From NCBI RefSeq assembly GCF_019458805.1, contig NZ_JAIBOA010000028.1, positions 1 to 64,000 on the forward strand: DNA of 64,000 nt, in the 5' to 3' direction. This stretch comes from Actinomadura parmotrematis (GTDB taxonomy: Bacteria; Actinomycetota; Actinomycetes; Streptosporangiales; Streptosporangiaceae). Of the stretch, positions 50,881-59,510 are shown one piece after another. Position 1 is the first letter of the stretch. Every line of letters starts with the position of its first letter. The position numbers were made by a program, and so were the translations under genes. The notes under the pieces are model-generated. The model was not told the DNA's origin. It made no database searches and saw only the letters and a program-made list of their open reading frames with translations.

Positions 50881-50908
50881 GACCCGGTGTTCTTCGGAGG
50901 TGATGGCG

Positions 50909-51352
50909 ATGCTGCTCACGTCGATCGACCCCTTCGTCCAGGAGTTCGAGCGCCAGTTCGACCGGCTCGCGCGGCAGGCGTCCGGCCGCGGCGCCGAGGG
51001 CGCCCCCATGCCGATGGACGGGATCCGGCGCGCCGACGACGTCGTCCTGCGCTTCGACCTGCCGGGCATCGACCCCGGCTCGGTCGAGGTCACCGTCGAC
51101 CGCGGGGTGCTGACGGTGTCGGCGCGCCGCGAGGAGGAGCTCGGCGAGGACGAGCGCCCGTTCGTGCGCGAGCGCACGATGGGCGTCTTCACCCGCCGCG
51201 TCTACCTGTCCGAGCACCTGGACGCCGAGGCGGTGGAGGCCGCCTACGACAACGGCGTGCTGGCCGTCCGCATCCCGGTCCTGGAGCGCGCGAAGCCCCG
51301 CAAGATCGAGATCCGGACCGGCGAGGGCGGGCAGCGCGCCCTCTCGCGCTGA
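50909..51352 (+). CDS. Hsp20 / alpha-crystallin family small heat-shock protein
   Basis: 147 residues. Alpha-crystallin domain spans about 35-130, with DDVVLRFDLPGIDPGSVEVTVDRGVLTVSARREEE and the closing NGVLAVRIPV (the A-x-x-x-n-G-V-L motif). It acts as an ATP-independent holdase in the cytoplasm. I choose ATG 50909 (MLLTSIDPF) because GGAGGT lies ~8 bp upstream; two earlier start codons overlap that site. Co-directional with the HspR-like regulator 104 bp downstream. Confidence 0.92.
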   Translation: MLLTSIDPFVQEFERQFDRLARQASGRGAEGAPMPMDGIRRADDVVLRFDLPGIDPGSVEVTVDRGVLTVSARREEELGEDERPFVRERTMGVFTRRVYLSEHLDAEAVEAAYDNGVLAVRIPVLERAKPRKIEIRTGEGGQRALSR

Positions 51353-51456
51353 CGCCCATCGGGCGGGCGGCCCCGACCCCCGAGGCCGCCCGCCCGACCA
51401 CCGCACGGCCCGCACCGCACCGCACGGCCCGCCGCCCGGCGACGAGAGGAGAACGG

Positions 51457-51837
51457 ATGACCGACGACGATCCGCTGCCGCCCGGCCCCGCGGCCCTGGA
51501 CGACCGGCACGCGCCGATCTACAGCATCGGGCAGGTCGCCGGCCTGCTGGACGTCCAGCAGGCGTTCCTGCGCCGCATCGAGGAGCAGCACCTGCTCTCC
51601 CCCGGCCGCTCCGAGGGCGGGCAGCGCCGCTACAGCCGCTTCGACATCGGCCGGGCCCGGCACGTCGCCGACATGGCCGACGAGGGCATGACGCTGCCCT
51701 CCATCCGCCGCATCATCGAGCTGGAGCACGAGCTGGCCGAGATCACCCGCGAACGCGACGAGCTCGCCGCCCGCCTCCGCGCCCTCCACGCCCGCCACCC
51801 CGCCGAGCAGCTCGACCGGCCCGGCCGGCCCACCTAG
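51457..51837 (+). CDS. HspR-like MerR-family regulator
   Basis: 126 residues. An N-terminal MerR helix-turn-helix (YSIGQVAGLLDVQQAFLRRIEEQHLLSPGRSEGGQRRYSRFDI) followed by the second wing and a coiled-coil (EHELAEITRERDELAARLRALHARH). The sequence resembles HspR, the repressor of heat-shock genes, more than metal-responsive MerR; no Cys effector ligands are present. It probably represses the hsp20 operon from the strong promoter at 50802. GAGAGGAG ribosome binding site. No canonical HAIR operator (CTTGAGT-N7-ACTCAAG) is visible. Confidence 0.82.
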   Translation: MTDDDPLPPGPAALDDRHAPIYSIGQVAGLLDVQQAFLRRIEEQHLLSPGRSEGGQRRYSRFDIGRARHVADMADEGMTLPSIRRIIELEHELAEITRERDELAARLRALHARHPAEQLDRPGRPT

Positions 51838-52150
51838 AGGACGGCCGGCAGCAGCCGGGACGGCAGGAGGGCAAGCGCGGTCCGCCCGGGAAGAGGACGA
51901 CCACGGCGCTCAGGACGGCCGGAGCGACGGCCAAGACGGCAGGCGCCGGAGCGGCCGGGACGGCCGAGGCGCCTCATACGGCCGGAGCGGCCGGAGCAGT
52001 CGGGGCGGCCGAGGCGCCTCATACGGCCAGAACGGCCGGAGAGTCCGAGACGGCCCCGGCGGTTGGGCTAGTGCGGGTCGCCTGCCCGATGGAGGGTTGC
52101 CGGGCGGGCCGGGGCGGTCCGGAGGCGGTCCCGAGGCGGTCCCGGGGCGG
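51838..52150. repeat. degenerate GGCCGGA-rich intergenic repeat region
   Basis: 313 bp without a supported gene. It is built from repeated 9-mers of the GGCCGGAGC / GGCCGGGAC type and contains a perfect 23-bp direct repeat, starting CGGCCGAGGCGCCTCATACG, at 51961-51983 and 52006-52028 (45-bp period). A minus-strand frame through it encodes an Arg/Gly repeat but has no credible ribosome binding site. Confidence 0.7.
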
Positions 52151-52678
52151 TCAGGTGAGGTAGAGGGCGGCCAGGCGGGGGCAGTGGCGGCGGAGTTCGG
52201 CGGGGTCGTCGAAGTCGCCCTCGGTGTCCGGGCGGGGGCGGGGGACGGCCGGGAGGGAGCCGAGGGGCAGGTCGGTGCCGAAGGCGGCCAGATGGGCGGT
52301 GGAGGCGATGGCGAGGGCGTCCTCGCACTCCAGGGGCGCGCCGTCGGCGCGGGCGCGCTGGACGGCGGGCAGCGCGGCCAGCTTGTCGGGATCGTCGACG
52401 ACGGTCGCGAACACCACCCGGCCCTGCGTGATCAGCCAGCCGCGGAAGTGGTCGAAACCGTCGTCGGAGCGGCCGCCGCCGATCAGGTGCGCGGCGGCCC
52501 GCAGCGGGGTCGTGCGGGAGCGCGCCAGCAGGCCGTCGATGACGGCCTGCACGCCGGTGATCTCCTCGCGGCTGCGGCCGGCGAGGACCTCGGCGGCGCG
52601 GTCGGCCACCTCCTCGGCGTCCGTCGTGCCCGTCTCGCGGATCCCGTCGATCAGGCCCCAGAACTCGTCCTCGGTCAT
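52151..52678 (-). CDS. DUF4240 protein
   Basis: 175 residues. The N-terminal MTEDEFWGLIDGIRE and the central AAAHLIGGGRSDDGFDHFRGWLITQGR segment are the hallmarks of DUF4240, a family of unknown function often scattered in actinomycete genomes. Start ATG 52678 is preferred because AGGA lies ~10 bp upstream; ATG 52687 is three codons earlier. Its neighbours give no functional hint; a terminator separates it from sucD. Confidence 0.85.
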   Translation of the reverse strand: MTEDEFWGLIDGIRETGTTDAEEVADRAAEVLAGRSREEITGVQAVIDGLLARSRTTPLRAAAHLIGGGRSDDGFDHFRGWLITQGRVVFATVVDDPDKLAALPAVQRARADGAPLECEDALAIASTAHLAAFGTDLPLGSLPAVPRPRPDTEGDFDDPAELRRHCPRLAALYLT

Positions 52679-52709
52679 GCCCGGCATCCTGCCACCGCCC
52701 CCGGACGCG

Positions 52710-52748
52710 CGGACGCCCGCGCCGCCGGGAGGGCGGTGCGGGCGTCCG
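52710..52748 (-). terminator. sucCD operon terminator
   Basis: 11-bp perfect stem CGGACGCCCGC / GCGGGCGTCCG enclosing a further GCCGCC/GGCGGT pairing, 18 bp after the sucD stop. Confidence 0.75.
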
Positions 52749-52766
52749 GGACGACCGGCGGAGCGG

Positions 52767-53654
52767 TCAGCGGTTCTGCATGATCTCCCGCATGAGGCGG
52801 GCGGTCTCGCTGGGGGTCTTGCCGACGCGCACGCCGACCTTCTCCAGCGCCTCCTTCTTCGCCTGGGCGGTGCCGGCCGAGCCGGACACGATGGCGCCGG
52901 CGTGGCCCATCGTCTTGCCCTCGGGGGCGGTGAAGCCCGCGACGTAGCCGACGACCGGCTTGGTCACGTTCTTCTCGATGAACGCCGCGGCGCGCTCCTC
53001 GGCGTCGCCGCCGATCTCGCCGATCATGACGATCGCGTCGGTGTCCGGGTCGTCCTGGAACGCCTGGAGCGCATCGATGTGGGTCGTCCCGATGATCGGG
53101 TCGCCGCCGATGCCGACGCAGGTGGAGAACCCGAAGTCGCGCAGCTCGTACATCATCTGGTAGGTCAGCGTGCCCGACTTCGACACGAGGCCGATGCGGC
53201 CCGGCGTCGTGATGTCGGCCGGGATGATGCCGGCGTTGGACGCGCCCGGGGAGGCGATGCCGGGGCAGTTCGGCCCGACGATGCGGGTCTTGTTGCCCTT
53301 GGACTCGGCGTACGCCCAGAAGTAGGCGGTGTCGTGCACCGGGATGCCCTCGGTGATGACGACGCAGAGCGGGATCTCGGCGTCGATCGCCTCGACGACG
53401 GCGTCCTTGGTGAACTTCGGCGGCACGAACACCACCGACACGTCCGCGCCGGTCGCCTCGATGGCCTCGGTCACGGTGCCGAACACCGGCAGCTCGGTGC
53501 CGTCGAAGTCGACGCTCTGCCCGGCCTTGCGGGCGTTCACGCCGCCGACGACCTGCGCGCCCGCCGCGAGCATGCGGCGCCCGTGCTTGGTGCCCTCGGA
53601 GCCGGTGATGCCCTGCACGATGATCTTGCTGTTCTCAGTGAGCCAGATGGCCAT
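52767..53654 (-). CDS. sucD: succinyl-CoA synthetase alpha subunit
   Basis: 295 residues. CoA-binding N-terminus (KIIVQGITGSEGTKHGRRML), the GPNCPGI and GLVSKSGTLTYQMMYEL segments, and the phosphohistidine loop GHAGAIVSGSAGTAQAKKEAL are all intact. It works with SucC to convert succinyl-CoA to succinate with substrate-level phosphorylation in the TCA cycle. ATG 53654 (MAIWLTEN) is chosen over the ATG at 53660 that overlaps the sucC stop as ATGA, because the purine-rich site fits better. Confidence 0.96.
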   Translation of the reverse strand: MAIWLTENSKIIVQGITGSEGTKHGRRMLAAGAQVVGGVNARKAGQSVDFDGTELPVFGTVTEAIEATGADVSVVFVPPKFTKDAVVEAIDAEIPLCVVITEGIPVHDTAYFWAYAESKGNKTRIVGPNCPGIASPGASNAGIIPADITTPGRIGLVSKSGTLTYQMMYELRDFGFSTCVGIGGDPIIGTTHIDALQAFQDDPDTDAIVMIGEIGGDAEERAAAFIEKNVTKPVVGYVAGFTAPEGKTMGHAGAIVSGSAGTAQAKKEALEKVGVRVGKTPSETARLMREIMQNR

Positions 53655-53656
53655 GC

Positions 53657-54835
53657 TCATGCACCTGCCGCAGCGAGTTCGGCGGCGCGCTTGGCCGCGT
53701 CGTCCATGGTGTCGACCTGCTGGACGCCGGGGAGCGCCGCCTCGGTCAGGATCCGCCGGCCGAGCTCGGCGTTGTTGCCGTCCAGGCGGACCACCAGCGG
53801 GCGGTTCACGGACTCGCCGCGGCCCTCCAGCAGCTTGTAGGCGGACACGATGCCGTTGGCGACCGCGTCGCAGGCGGTGATGCCGCCGAAGACGTTGACG
53901 AACACCGACTTCACGGCGGGGTCCGACAGGACGATCTCCAGGCTGTCGGCCATGACCTCGGCGGAGGCGCCGCCGCCGATGTCGAGGAAGTTGGCGGGCT
54001 TCTGGCCGCCGAACTCCTCGCCGGCGTAGGAGACCACGTCGAGGGTCGACATGACCAGGCCGGCGCCGTTGCCGATGATGCCGACGCTGCCGTCGAGCTT
54101 CACGTAGTTGAGGTCCTTGGCCTTCGCCGCCGCCTCCAGCGGGTCGGCGCTGGCCTTGTCCTCCAGCTCGCCGTGCTCCTGGCGGAACCCGGCGTTGTCG
54201 TCCAGGGTCACCTTGCCGTCGAGCGCCTTGACGTCGCCGTCGGCGGTCAGGATCAGCGGGTTCACCTCGACGAGGGTCGCGTCCTCGTCGGTGAACACCG
54301 ACCAGAGCCGCTCGATGATCTGCGCGGCGCCGTCCAGCGCCTCGGCGGGCAGCCGCCCGGCCTCGGCGATGGCGCGGGCCTTGGCGAGGTCCACGCCGTC
54401 CAGCGGGGAGACCGGGACGAGGCCGAGCCGGTCGTGCGGCACGTCCTCGATCTCCATGCCGCCCTCGACCGAGCAGATGGACAGGAAGGTGCGGTTCGCC
54501 CGGTCCAGCAGGAAGGAGAAGTAGTACTCCTGCGCGATCGCGCTGCCTTCCTCGATCAGGACCTTGTGGACCGTGTGGCCCTTGATGTCCATGCCGAGGA
54601 TCTGGCCGGCCAGCGTCTCGGCCTCGGCGGCGTCGTCGGCGAGCTTGACGCCGCCGGCCTTGCCGCGCCCGCCGGTCTTCACCTGGGCCTTGACGACGAC
54701 CTTCTTGCTGCCCGCGGAGAACAGCTCCTCCGCGATGGCACGCGCTTCCTGGGGAGTATGGGCGACCTTGCCGGTAGGCACCGGTACCCCGTACTCGGCG
54801 AAGAGCTCCTTCGCCTGATGTTCGAACAGGTCCAC
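53657..54835 (-). CDS. sucC: succinyl-CoA synthetase beta subunit
   Basis: 392 residues. ATP-grasp N-terminal domain (MDLFEHQAKELFAEYGVPVPTGKVAHTP, VVVKAQVKTGGRGKAGGVKLAD, VEVNPLILTADGDVKALDGKVTLDDNA) and the C-terminal ligase domain with NVFGGITACDAVANGI. Forms the catalytic pair with SucD directly downstream. The promoter region (54836-55118, divergent with the GH15-like gene) includes the palindrome CCACT-CA-AGTGG at 54868-54879. Confidence 0.96.
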   Translation of the reverse strand: MDLFEHQAKELFAEYGVPVPTGKVAHTPQEARAIAEELFSAGSKKVVVKAQVKTGGRGKAGGVKLADDAAEAETLAGQILGMDIKGHTVHKVLIEEGSAIAQEYYFSFLLDRANRTFLSICSVEGGMEIEDVPHDRLGLVPVSPLDGVDLAKARAIAEAGRLPAEALDGAAQIIERLWSVFTDEDATLVEVNPLILTADGDVKALDGKVTLDDNAGFRQEHGELEDKASADPLEAAAKAKDLNYVKLDGSVGIIGNGAGLVMSTLDVVSYAGEEFGGQKPANFLDIGGGASAEVMADSLEIVLSDPAVKSVFVNVFGGITACDAVANGIVSAYKLLEGRGESVNRPLVVRLDGNNAELGRRILTEAALPGVQQVDTMDDAAKRAAELAAAGA

Positions 54836-54867
54836 GAGGCGTCCTTAACGGATCGACAGCCAAATGA

Positions 54868-54879
54868 CCACTCAAGTGG
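54868..54879. promoter_or_regulatory. inverted repeat upstream of sucC
   Basis: CCACT-CA-AGTGG, 5-bp arms, 33 bp before the sucC start on the minus strand, in core-promoter position. Operator candidate. Confidence 0.35.
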
Positions 54880-55118
54880 GGGTACACGGGGATCTCCGTG
54901 CGGCCGCCACTTCGCGGTCCGCTCCGTCGATGCAGCCTAGTCCTCCCAGGTCCATGGTCATGCCGCCGGGGCCGTTCCCGTCGTTCCCGCAGGTCGGTGC
55001 AGGGCGGCGGGGGTGGTGGCGGCCCCCTCCGGGTGTCCCGTGATTTGCCGCGGTTTGATCTACTTGGAGGGCCCCGGGGGACGGCCGGGGTCGCGGGGGC
55101 GAGAAGGGATCGACGCAG

Positions 55119-56726
55119 GTGGCCGGTGGCGGGAGGCGCTTCGCGCCGGGCGGCGGGGCGCGCCGGACGGTGCGGGTCACCGCGCTGCTGGCGGCGGCGG
55201 CGCTGGTGTCGGCGCTCGGCTCGGCCGAGCTGCCGCGGCGCGGCGAGCCGCCGTGGGCCAGTCCCGGCCTCGTCGGCGGGGGCGGCTGGCCGTTCGCCTC
55301 GCAGCCGCTGGACCCGGCGGACGCGGCGGGCGCCGCCTACGTCCCCGACAGCTCGGTGGTGCGGCTGAAGGACGGCCGGGTGCGGCTGATCCCGCTCGGC
55401 GCCGAGACCGCGGCCACGCTGGCGGCGTCGGATCCGCGGGTGGCGTCGGCGGTGACGATCGACAAGGCGTGGCTCGCGCGCGGTTCGGTGCCCGGCCTGA
55501 AGGTGCCGGTGCTGCCGGAGAACGTGGTGACGGCGCCGCGCGGCGGTGAGGCGCCGTCGGTGACGGCGCCCGCGACGCGCGCCCCGTCCACGCGGACGGT
55601 CGTCACGCAGTCCAACCAGAAGTACCGGGACATGGCTGCGCGCGCGCTGCTGGACCTGCGGCTCCTCACCCAGCCCAACGGGGCGTCGCTGGCGTCCTGG
55701 TACGGCGCGTGGCGCTACTCGTGGCCGCGTGACTCCGCGTTCGCCGCCGCCGCGTTCACCGTGACGGGCCACCGCGTCGAGGCGCAGCGCATCCTGCGGT
55801 TCCTGGCCGGTGTGCAGGCCGGGAACGGGATGTGGGCGGCCCGCTACAACGCCGGCGGGAGCGCCGTCGCCGACGGGCGGGCGCCGCAGTCCGACTCGCT
55901 CGGCTGGGTGCTGTGGGCGGCCTGGCTGTTCCACGAGAAGGACCCCGACGCCGCCGCGGGCATGCCCGAGCTGTGGACGATGGTGCGGCGCGCCGCCGAC
56001 CGCCTGGCGGGCTCGCTCGGGGCGGACGGGATGCCGCCGCCGTCCTCGGACTACTGGGAGCGCTCGCCGGGCAGCGAGCAGGACCCCGGGACGGCGACGC
56101 TCGGCGTCGTCGCGCCCGTCCTCGCCGGGATGCGGTCGGCGGCGGAGTTCGCGCGCGAGACCGGGCACGCCGCCGACGCGTCCCGCTGGGAGGCGGCCGC
56201 CGCCCGGCTGGACGGCGCGGTGGCCGCGCGGTTCGCGCCGCTCGGCTACCCGCGGTCGGCGGTGCGGGACGGCCGCATGGACACCTCGGTGACGTTCCTC
56301 ACGCCGCCGTTCGCGCCCGCCGACCCGTTCGTGGCGGGCGCCGTGCGGCGCGCCGCGGACAAGCTCGCGCTGCCGAACGGCGGGGTGCTGCCCGGCGAGC
56401 GCTGGTCGGGCAACCAGAAGGTGGCCTGGACGCCGGAGATGGCGCTGTTCACGCTGTCGGCGGCCGCGTCCGGCCGCACCGCCGAGGCCGTCCACCGCCT
56501 GGACTGGCTCGCCGCGCACCGCACCTCGCTCGGCTCGCTGCCCGAGAAGGTGGACGACGCCGGGCGCCCGGCCGCCGTCGCGCCGCTCGGCTGGACGGCG
56601 TCGCTGGTCGTGCTGAGCCTGTCCGCGCTGGAGGCGCCGCTACCGGTACCGGGCGTCTGCACGAGCGCCAGCACGGGCGTCCGCACGGTCGCGGCCGGTT
56701 CCGGTCAGGCCCAGAACTGCTCGTAG
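55119..56726 (+). CDS. exported glycoside hydrolase family 15-like protein
   Basis: 535 residues: an N-terminal signal/anchor segment (VTALLAAAALVSALGSAEL), a ~150-residue spacer domain, and an (alpha/alpha)6-barrel region of the glucoamylase/trehalase type from about residue 190. GH15-like marks are WYGAWRYSWPRDSAFAAAAF, the acid-containing SSDYWERSPGSEQ (Glu equivalent to the general acid) and GERWSGNQKVAWTPEMALF with a second Glu in general-base position. A glucoamylase-like activity on extracellular alpha-glucans is plausible but the substrate is not predictable. GTG 55119 follows GAAGGGA. Its 3' end overlaps the convergent TSUP gene by 22 bp. Confidence 0.78.
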   Translation: MAGGGRRFAPGGGARRTVRVTALLAAAALVSALGSAELPRRGEPPWASPGLVGGGGWPFASQPLDPADAAGAAYVPDSSVVRLKDGRVRLIPLGAETAATLAASDPRVASAVTIDKAWLARGSVPGLKVPVLPENVVTAPRGGEAPSVTAPATRAPSTRTVVTQSNQKYRDMAARALLDLRLLTQPNGASLASWYGAWRYSWPRDSAFAAAAFTVTGHRVEAQRILRFLAGVQAGNGMWAARYNAGGSAVADGRAPQSDSLGWVLWAAWLFHEKDPDAAAGMPELWTMVRRAADRLAGSLGADGMPPPSSDYWERSPGSEQDPGTATLGVVAPVLAGMRSAAEFARETGHAADASRWEAAAARLDGAVAARFAPLGYPRSAVRDGRMDTSVTFLTPPFAPADPFVAGAVRRAADKLALPNGGVLPGERWSGNQKVAWTPEMALFTLSAAASGRTAEAVHRLDWLAAHRTSLGSLPEKVDDAGRPAAVAPLGWTASLVVLSLSALEAPLPVPGVCTSASTGVRTVAAGSGQAQNCS

Positions 56727-57475
56727 CCGAGCTTGGCGACCATCGCGGTGACGACGCAGAGCAGCACGACGCGGACGAAGCCCGCGCCGCGCCGGACGGC
56801 GGTGCGGGCGCCGAGCTGCGCCCCGGCGATGTTCGCGGCGGCCATGGCGAGGCCGAGCGCCCAGAGGACGTGGCCCTGGACGGCGAAGACGGCGAGCGCG
56901 CCGAGGTTGGTGCCGGTGTTGATGATCTTGGCGTTGGCCGAGGCGTTGACGAAGTCGGTGCCGAGCAGCGTGGTGAAGGCGAGCACCAGGAACGTTCCGG
57001 TGCCGGGGCCGACGAGCCCGTCGTAGAAGGCGATCAGCAGGCCGGGGACGAGCACCGCGGCGGCGAGCCGGCGGCGCGTCCGCAGGACGGCGCGCGGCGC
57101 GCGCCCGAGGTCCGGGCGGAGCACCACGAGGGCGGCGACGCCGAGCAGCACCACCATGATCAGCGGTTTGAGCACGGCCGCCGAGATCGCCGCCGCGCAG
57201 AGCGCGCCGCCCGCCGCCGACACGACCGCGATCGCGCCGGCGGGCAGCGCGACCCGCAGGTCGGGCTTGGCGTGCCGCAGGTAGGCGACGGCGGCCGACG
57301 ACGTCCCGGCGATCGAGCCGAGCTTGTTGGTCGCGAGGGCCGCCGCGACCGGCTGGCCCGGGACGAGCAGCAGCAGCGCGGGGAGCTGGATGAGCCCGCC
57401 GCCGCCGACGACGGCGTCCACCCATCCGGCGGCGAGCGCGGCGAGCAGCAGGAGGACGACGTGCTCGGCCTGCAC
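56705..57475 (-). CDS. TSUP-family (TauE/SafE) anion transporter
   Basis: 256 residues with about eight membrane helices. Two TSUP repeats: DAVVGGGGLIQLPALLLLVPGQPVAAALATNKLGSIAGTSSAAVAYLRHA and FYDGLVGPGTGTFLVLAFTTLLGTDFVNASANAKIINTGTNLGAL, the GGGGxxxxP and NK/N motifs being typical. Members move sulfite, sulfonates or other organic anions; substrate unknown. ATG 57475; divergent from the UPF0261 gene. Confidence 0.88.
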   Translation of the reverse strand: MQAEHVVLLLLAALAAGWVDAVVGGGGLIQLPALLLLVPGQPVAAALATNKLGSIAGTSSAAVAYLRHAKPDLRVALPAGAIAVVSAAGGALCAAAISAAVLKPLIMVVLLGVAALVVLRPDLGRAPRAVLRTRRRLAAAVLVPGLLIAFYDGLVGPGTGTFLVLAFTTLLGTDFVNASANAKIINTGTNLGALAVFAVQGHVLWALGLAMAAANIAGAQLGARTAVRRGAGFVRVVLLCVVTAMVAKLGYEQFWA

Positions 57476-57618
57476 GGGGCTCCTTCGGACGATCGCGGAA
57501 GTAATGAGTCAGGACATGGAACGCTTATGACCCTAATGGTGGAGACAGTTCTCTAGGTCCGCGGCGCCACCCCGGCGACACCTTGCCCGTGTTCGCCCGG
57601 GCACTGAGGGTGAAGGGC

Positions 57619-58845
57619 ATGGCCTACGTCGTTCTGCTCGGCACGCTGGACACCAAGGGCGCGGAGTACGGGTGGCTCCGCGACCGGCTGCGCGGCCTCG
57701 GCGCCGACGTCGTCCTCGTCGACACCGGCACGCGGGGCGCGCCGCGCGTCGTCCCCGACGTGCCGCGCGAGGAGGTGGCGCGCGCCGCCGGCCTCGACCT
57801 CGCCGCGCAGGACGACCGGGGCGCCGCGCTCACCGCGATGGCGGGCGGCGCGGCGGCCGTCCTCGTCCGGCTGCACCGGCGGGGGCGGCTGCACGGGGTG
57901 CTGTCGGTCGGCGGCAGCGGCAACTCGGCGCTGTCGACGGCGGCGATGCGGGCGCTGCCGGTGGGCGTGCCGAAGCTGATGGTGTCGAGCATGGCGTCCG
58001 GCGACGTGTCGCCCTACGTCGGCGGCAGCGACCTCACGCTCATGTACAGCGTCGTCGACGTCGCCGGCATCAACCGCGTCTCGGCGCGGGTCCTCGCCAA
58101 CGCCGCCGACGCGATCGCGGGCATGGCCGCCGGGTACGCGGCGGGCCGCCCGGCCGTCCCGGCGGGGTGGCCGGTGGTCGGCGCGACGATGGCGGGCGTC
58201 ACCACGCGCGGCGTCGACGCCGCCCGCGACCTGCTGGACGGCCTCGGCTACGAGGTGCTGGTCTTCCACGCGAGCGGCGCGGGCGGCCGGTCGTTCGAGG
58301 CGATGGCGGGCTCGGGGGCGCTCGCCGGGGTGCTGGACGCGACGCTGCTGGAGGTGTCGACGGCGCTGCTCGGCGGCGTCGGCCGGGCCGGGCCCGAGCG
58401 GCTGGAGTCGGCGGGCCGGGCGGGCGTCCCGCAGGTCGTCGGGCTCGGCGCGCTCGACATGGGCAAGTTCGGGCCGTCGGTGCCCGAGCGGCTGCGCGGC
58501 CGGCACGTCCACATGCACAACGCGGCGGTGGCGGTGGTGCGGACGACGCCCGCCGAGTGCGCCGAGCTCGGCCGCCTCGTCGCGGGCAAGCTGCGCGCCG
58601 CGACCGGCCCGGCGGCGGTGTACCTGCCGCTGCGCGGCCTGTCCACGCTCGGCCTGCCCGGCGGCCCCTACCACCGGCCCGACGCGGACGCGGCGCTGTT
58701 CGACGCGGTCCGCGAGGGCCTCGCCGGCTCCCCCGTCGAGGTCCACGAGCTGGACACCGACGCCAACGACCCGGCGTTCGGGCTCGCCATGGCGACCCGC
58801 CTGCACGCGATGCTCGCGCCCGCCGCCGTCCCGCTGACGTACTGA
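57619..58845 (+). CDS. UPF0261 / Tm-1-like ATP-binding domain protein
   Basis: 408 residues of the UPF0261 family. The opening VVLLGTLDTKGAEYGWLRDRL and the SVGGSGNSALSTAAMRALPVGVPKLMVSSMASGDVSPYVGG segment match the Tm-1-like ATP-binding domain, followed by the C-terminal domain with GATMAGVTTRGVDAARDLL, HASGAGGRSFEAMA and LRGLSTLGLPGGPYHRPDADAALFDAV. Biochemical function is not settled. The ATG at 57619 is used with the purine-rich GAGGGTGAAGGGC ahead; a TTG start at 57583 is possible but less likely. Confidence 0.87.
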   Translation: MAYVVLLGTLDTKGAEYGWLRDRLRGLGADVVLVDTGTRGAPRVVPDVPREEVARAAGLDLAAQDDRGAALTAMAGGAAAVLVRLHRRGRLHGVLSVGGSGNSALSTAAMRALPVGVPKLMVSSMASGDVSPYVGGSDLTLMYSVVDVAGINRVSARVLANAADAIAGMAAGYAAGRPAVPAGWPVVGATMAGVTTRGVDAARDLLDGLGYEVLVFHASGAGGRSFEAMAGSGALAGVLDATLLEVSTALLGGVGRAGPERLESAGRAGVPQVVGLGALDMGKFGPSVPERLRGRHVHMHNAAVAVVRTTPAECAELGRLVAGKLRAATGPAAVYLPLRGLSTLGLPGGPYHRPDADAALFDAVREGLAGSPVEVHELDTDANDPAFGLAMATRLHAMLAPAAVPLTY

Positions 58846-58865
58846 CCGGCGCCGGGCGCGGCGGC

Positions 58866-59510
58866 TCAGAGCAGCTCGGCGTCGTGGACGAGCAGGGCGA
58901 GCTGGGTGCGGTTGTTCAGCTCCAGCTTCGCCAGGATGCTCGACACGTGCGCCTTCACCGTCGGCACGCCCATCCCGAGCGCCGCGCCGATCTCGGCGTT
59001 GCCCTCGCCGCCCGCGACGGCGACCGCGACGTCGCGCTCGCGCGGGGTGAGGGCGGCGAGCGCGGCGCGGGCGCGGCGGGCGGCGTCCGCGCGGTCGGTG
59101 ACGTGCGCCATCAGCCGCCGGGTGATCTGCGGGGACAGCATCGGCTCGCCGCTCGCGACCTGCCGCACGGCCGCGACGATCCGGGCGGGCGGGGAGTCCT
59201 TCAGCAAGAACCCGGCGGCGCCCGCGCGGAGCGCCTCCACGACGTTCTCGTCGGTGTCGAAGGTGGTGAGGACGATCACTTCGGGCGGGTTCGGGCGGGC
59301 GCGCAGCCGCCGCGTCGCGGCGATCCCGCCGACGCGCGGCATCCGCAGGTCCATCAGCACGACGTCGGGGAAGCAGGCGGCGACGGCGTCCGGGACGTCG
59401 GCGCCGTCGGCGGCCTCGCCGACGACGCGGATGCCCTCGGCGCCGTCCAGCATCATCGTGAGGGCTGCGCGGACGAGGGTCTCGTCGTCCACCAGCAGGA
59501 CACGCGTCAT
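58866..59510 (-). CDS. NarL/LuxR-family response regulator
   Basis: 214 residues. Receiver domain with the acidic pocket VDDE and phospho-acceptor in VVLMDLRMPRVGG, the switch Thr in VLTTFD and Lys in FLLKDSPP; C-terminal LuxR helix-turn-helix LTPRERDVAVAVAGGEGNAEIGAALGMGVPTVKAHVSSILAKLEL. Controlled by the kinase gene just upstream, with which it shares an ATGA overlap. The target genes are unknown; the DUF6069-like membrane protein gene lies divergently. Confidence 0.95.
   Translation of the reverse strand: MTRVLLVDDETLVRAALTMMLDGAEGIRVVGEAADGADVPDAVAACFPDVVLMDLRMPRVGGIAATRRLRARPNPPEVIVLTTFDTDENVVEALRAGAAGFLLKDSPPARIVAAVRQVASGEPMLSPQITRRLMAHVTDRADAARRARAALAALTPRERDVAVAVAGGEGNAEIGAALGMGVPTVKAHVSSILAKLELNNRTQLALLVHDAELL

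Noticed and set aside
51834..52022. Minus-strand 62-codon frame with an MRRLGRP repeat
   Set aside because: It only translates the intergenic GGCCGGA repeats and has no ribosome binding site; kept as a repeat region instead.
57583..57618. TTG start for the UPF0261 protein
   Set aside because: The family start (VVLLGTLDTKG) is two to three residues after ATG 57619, which has a purine-rich site upstream.
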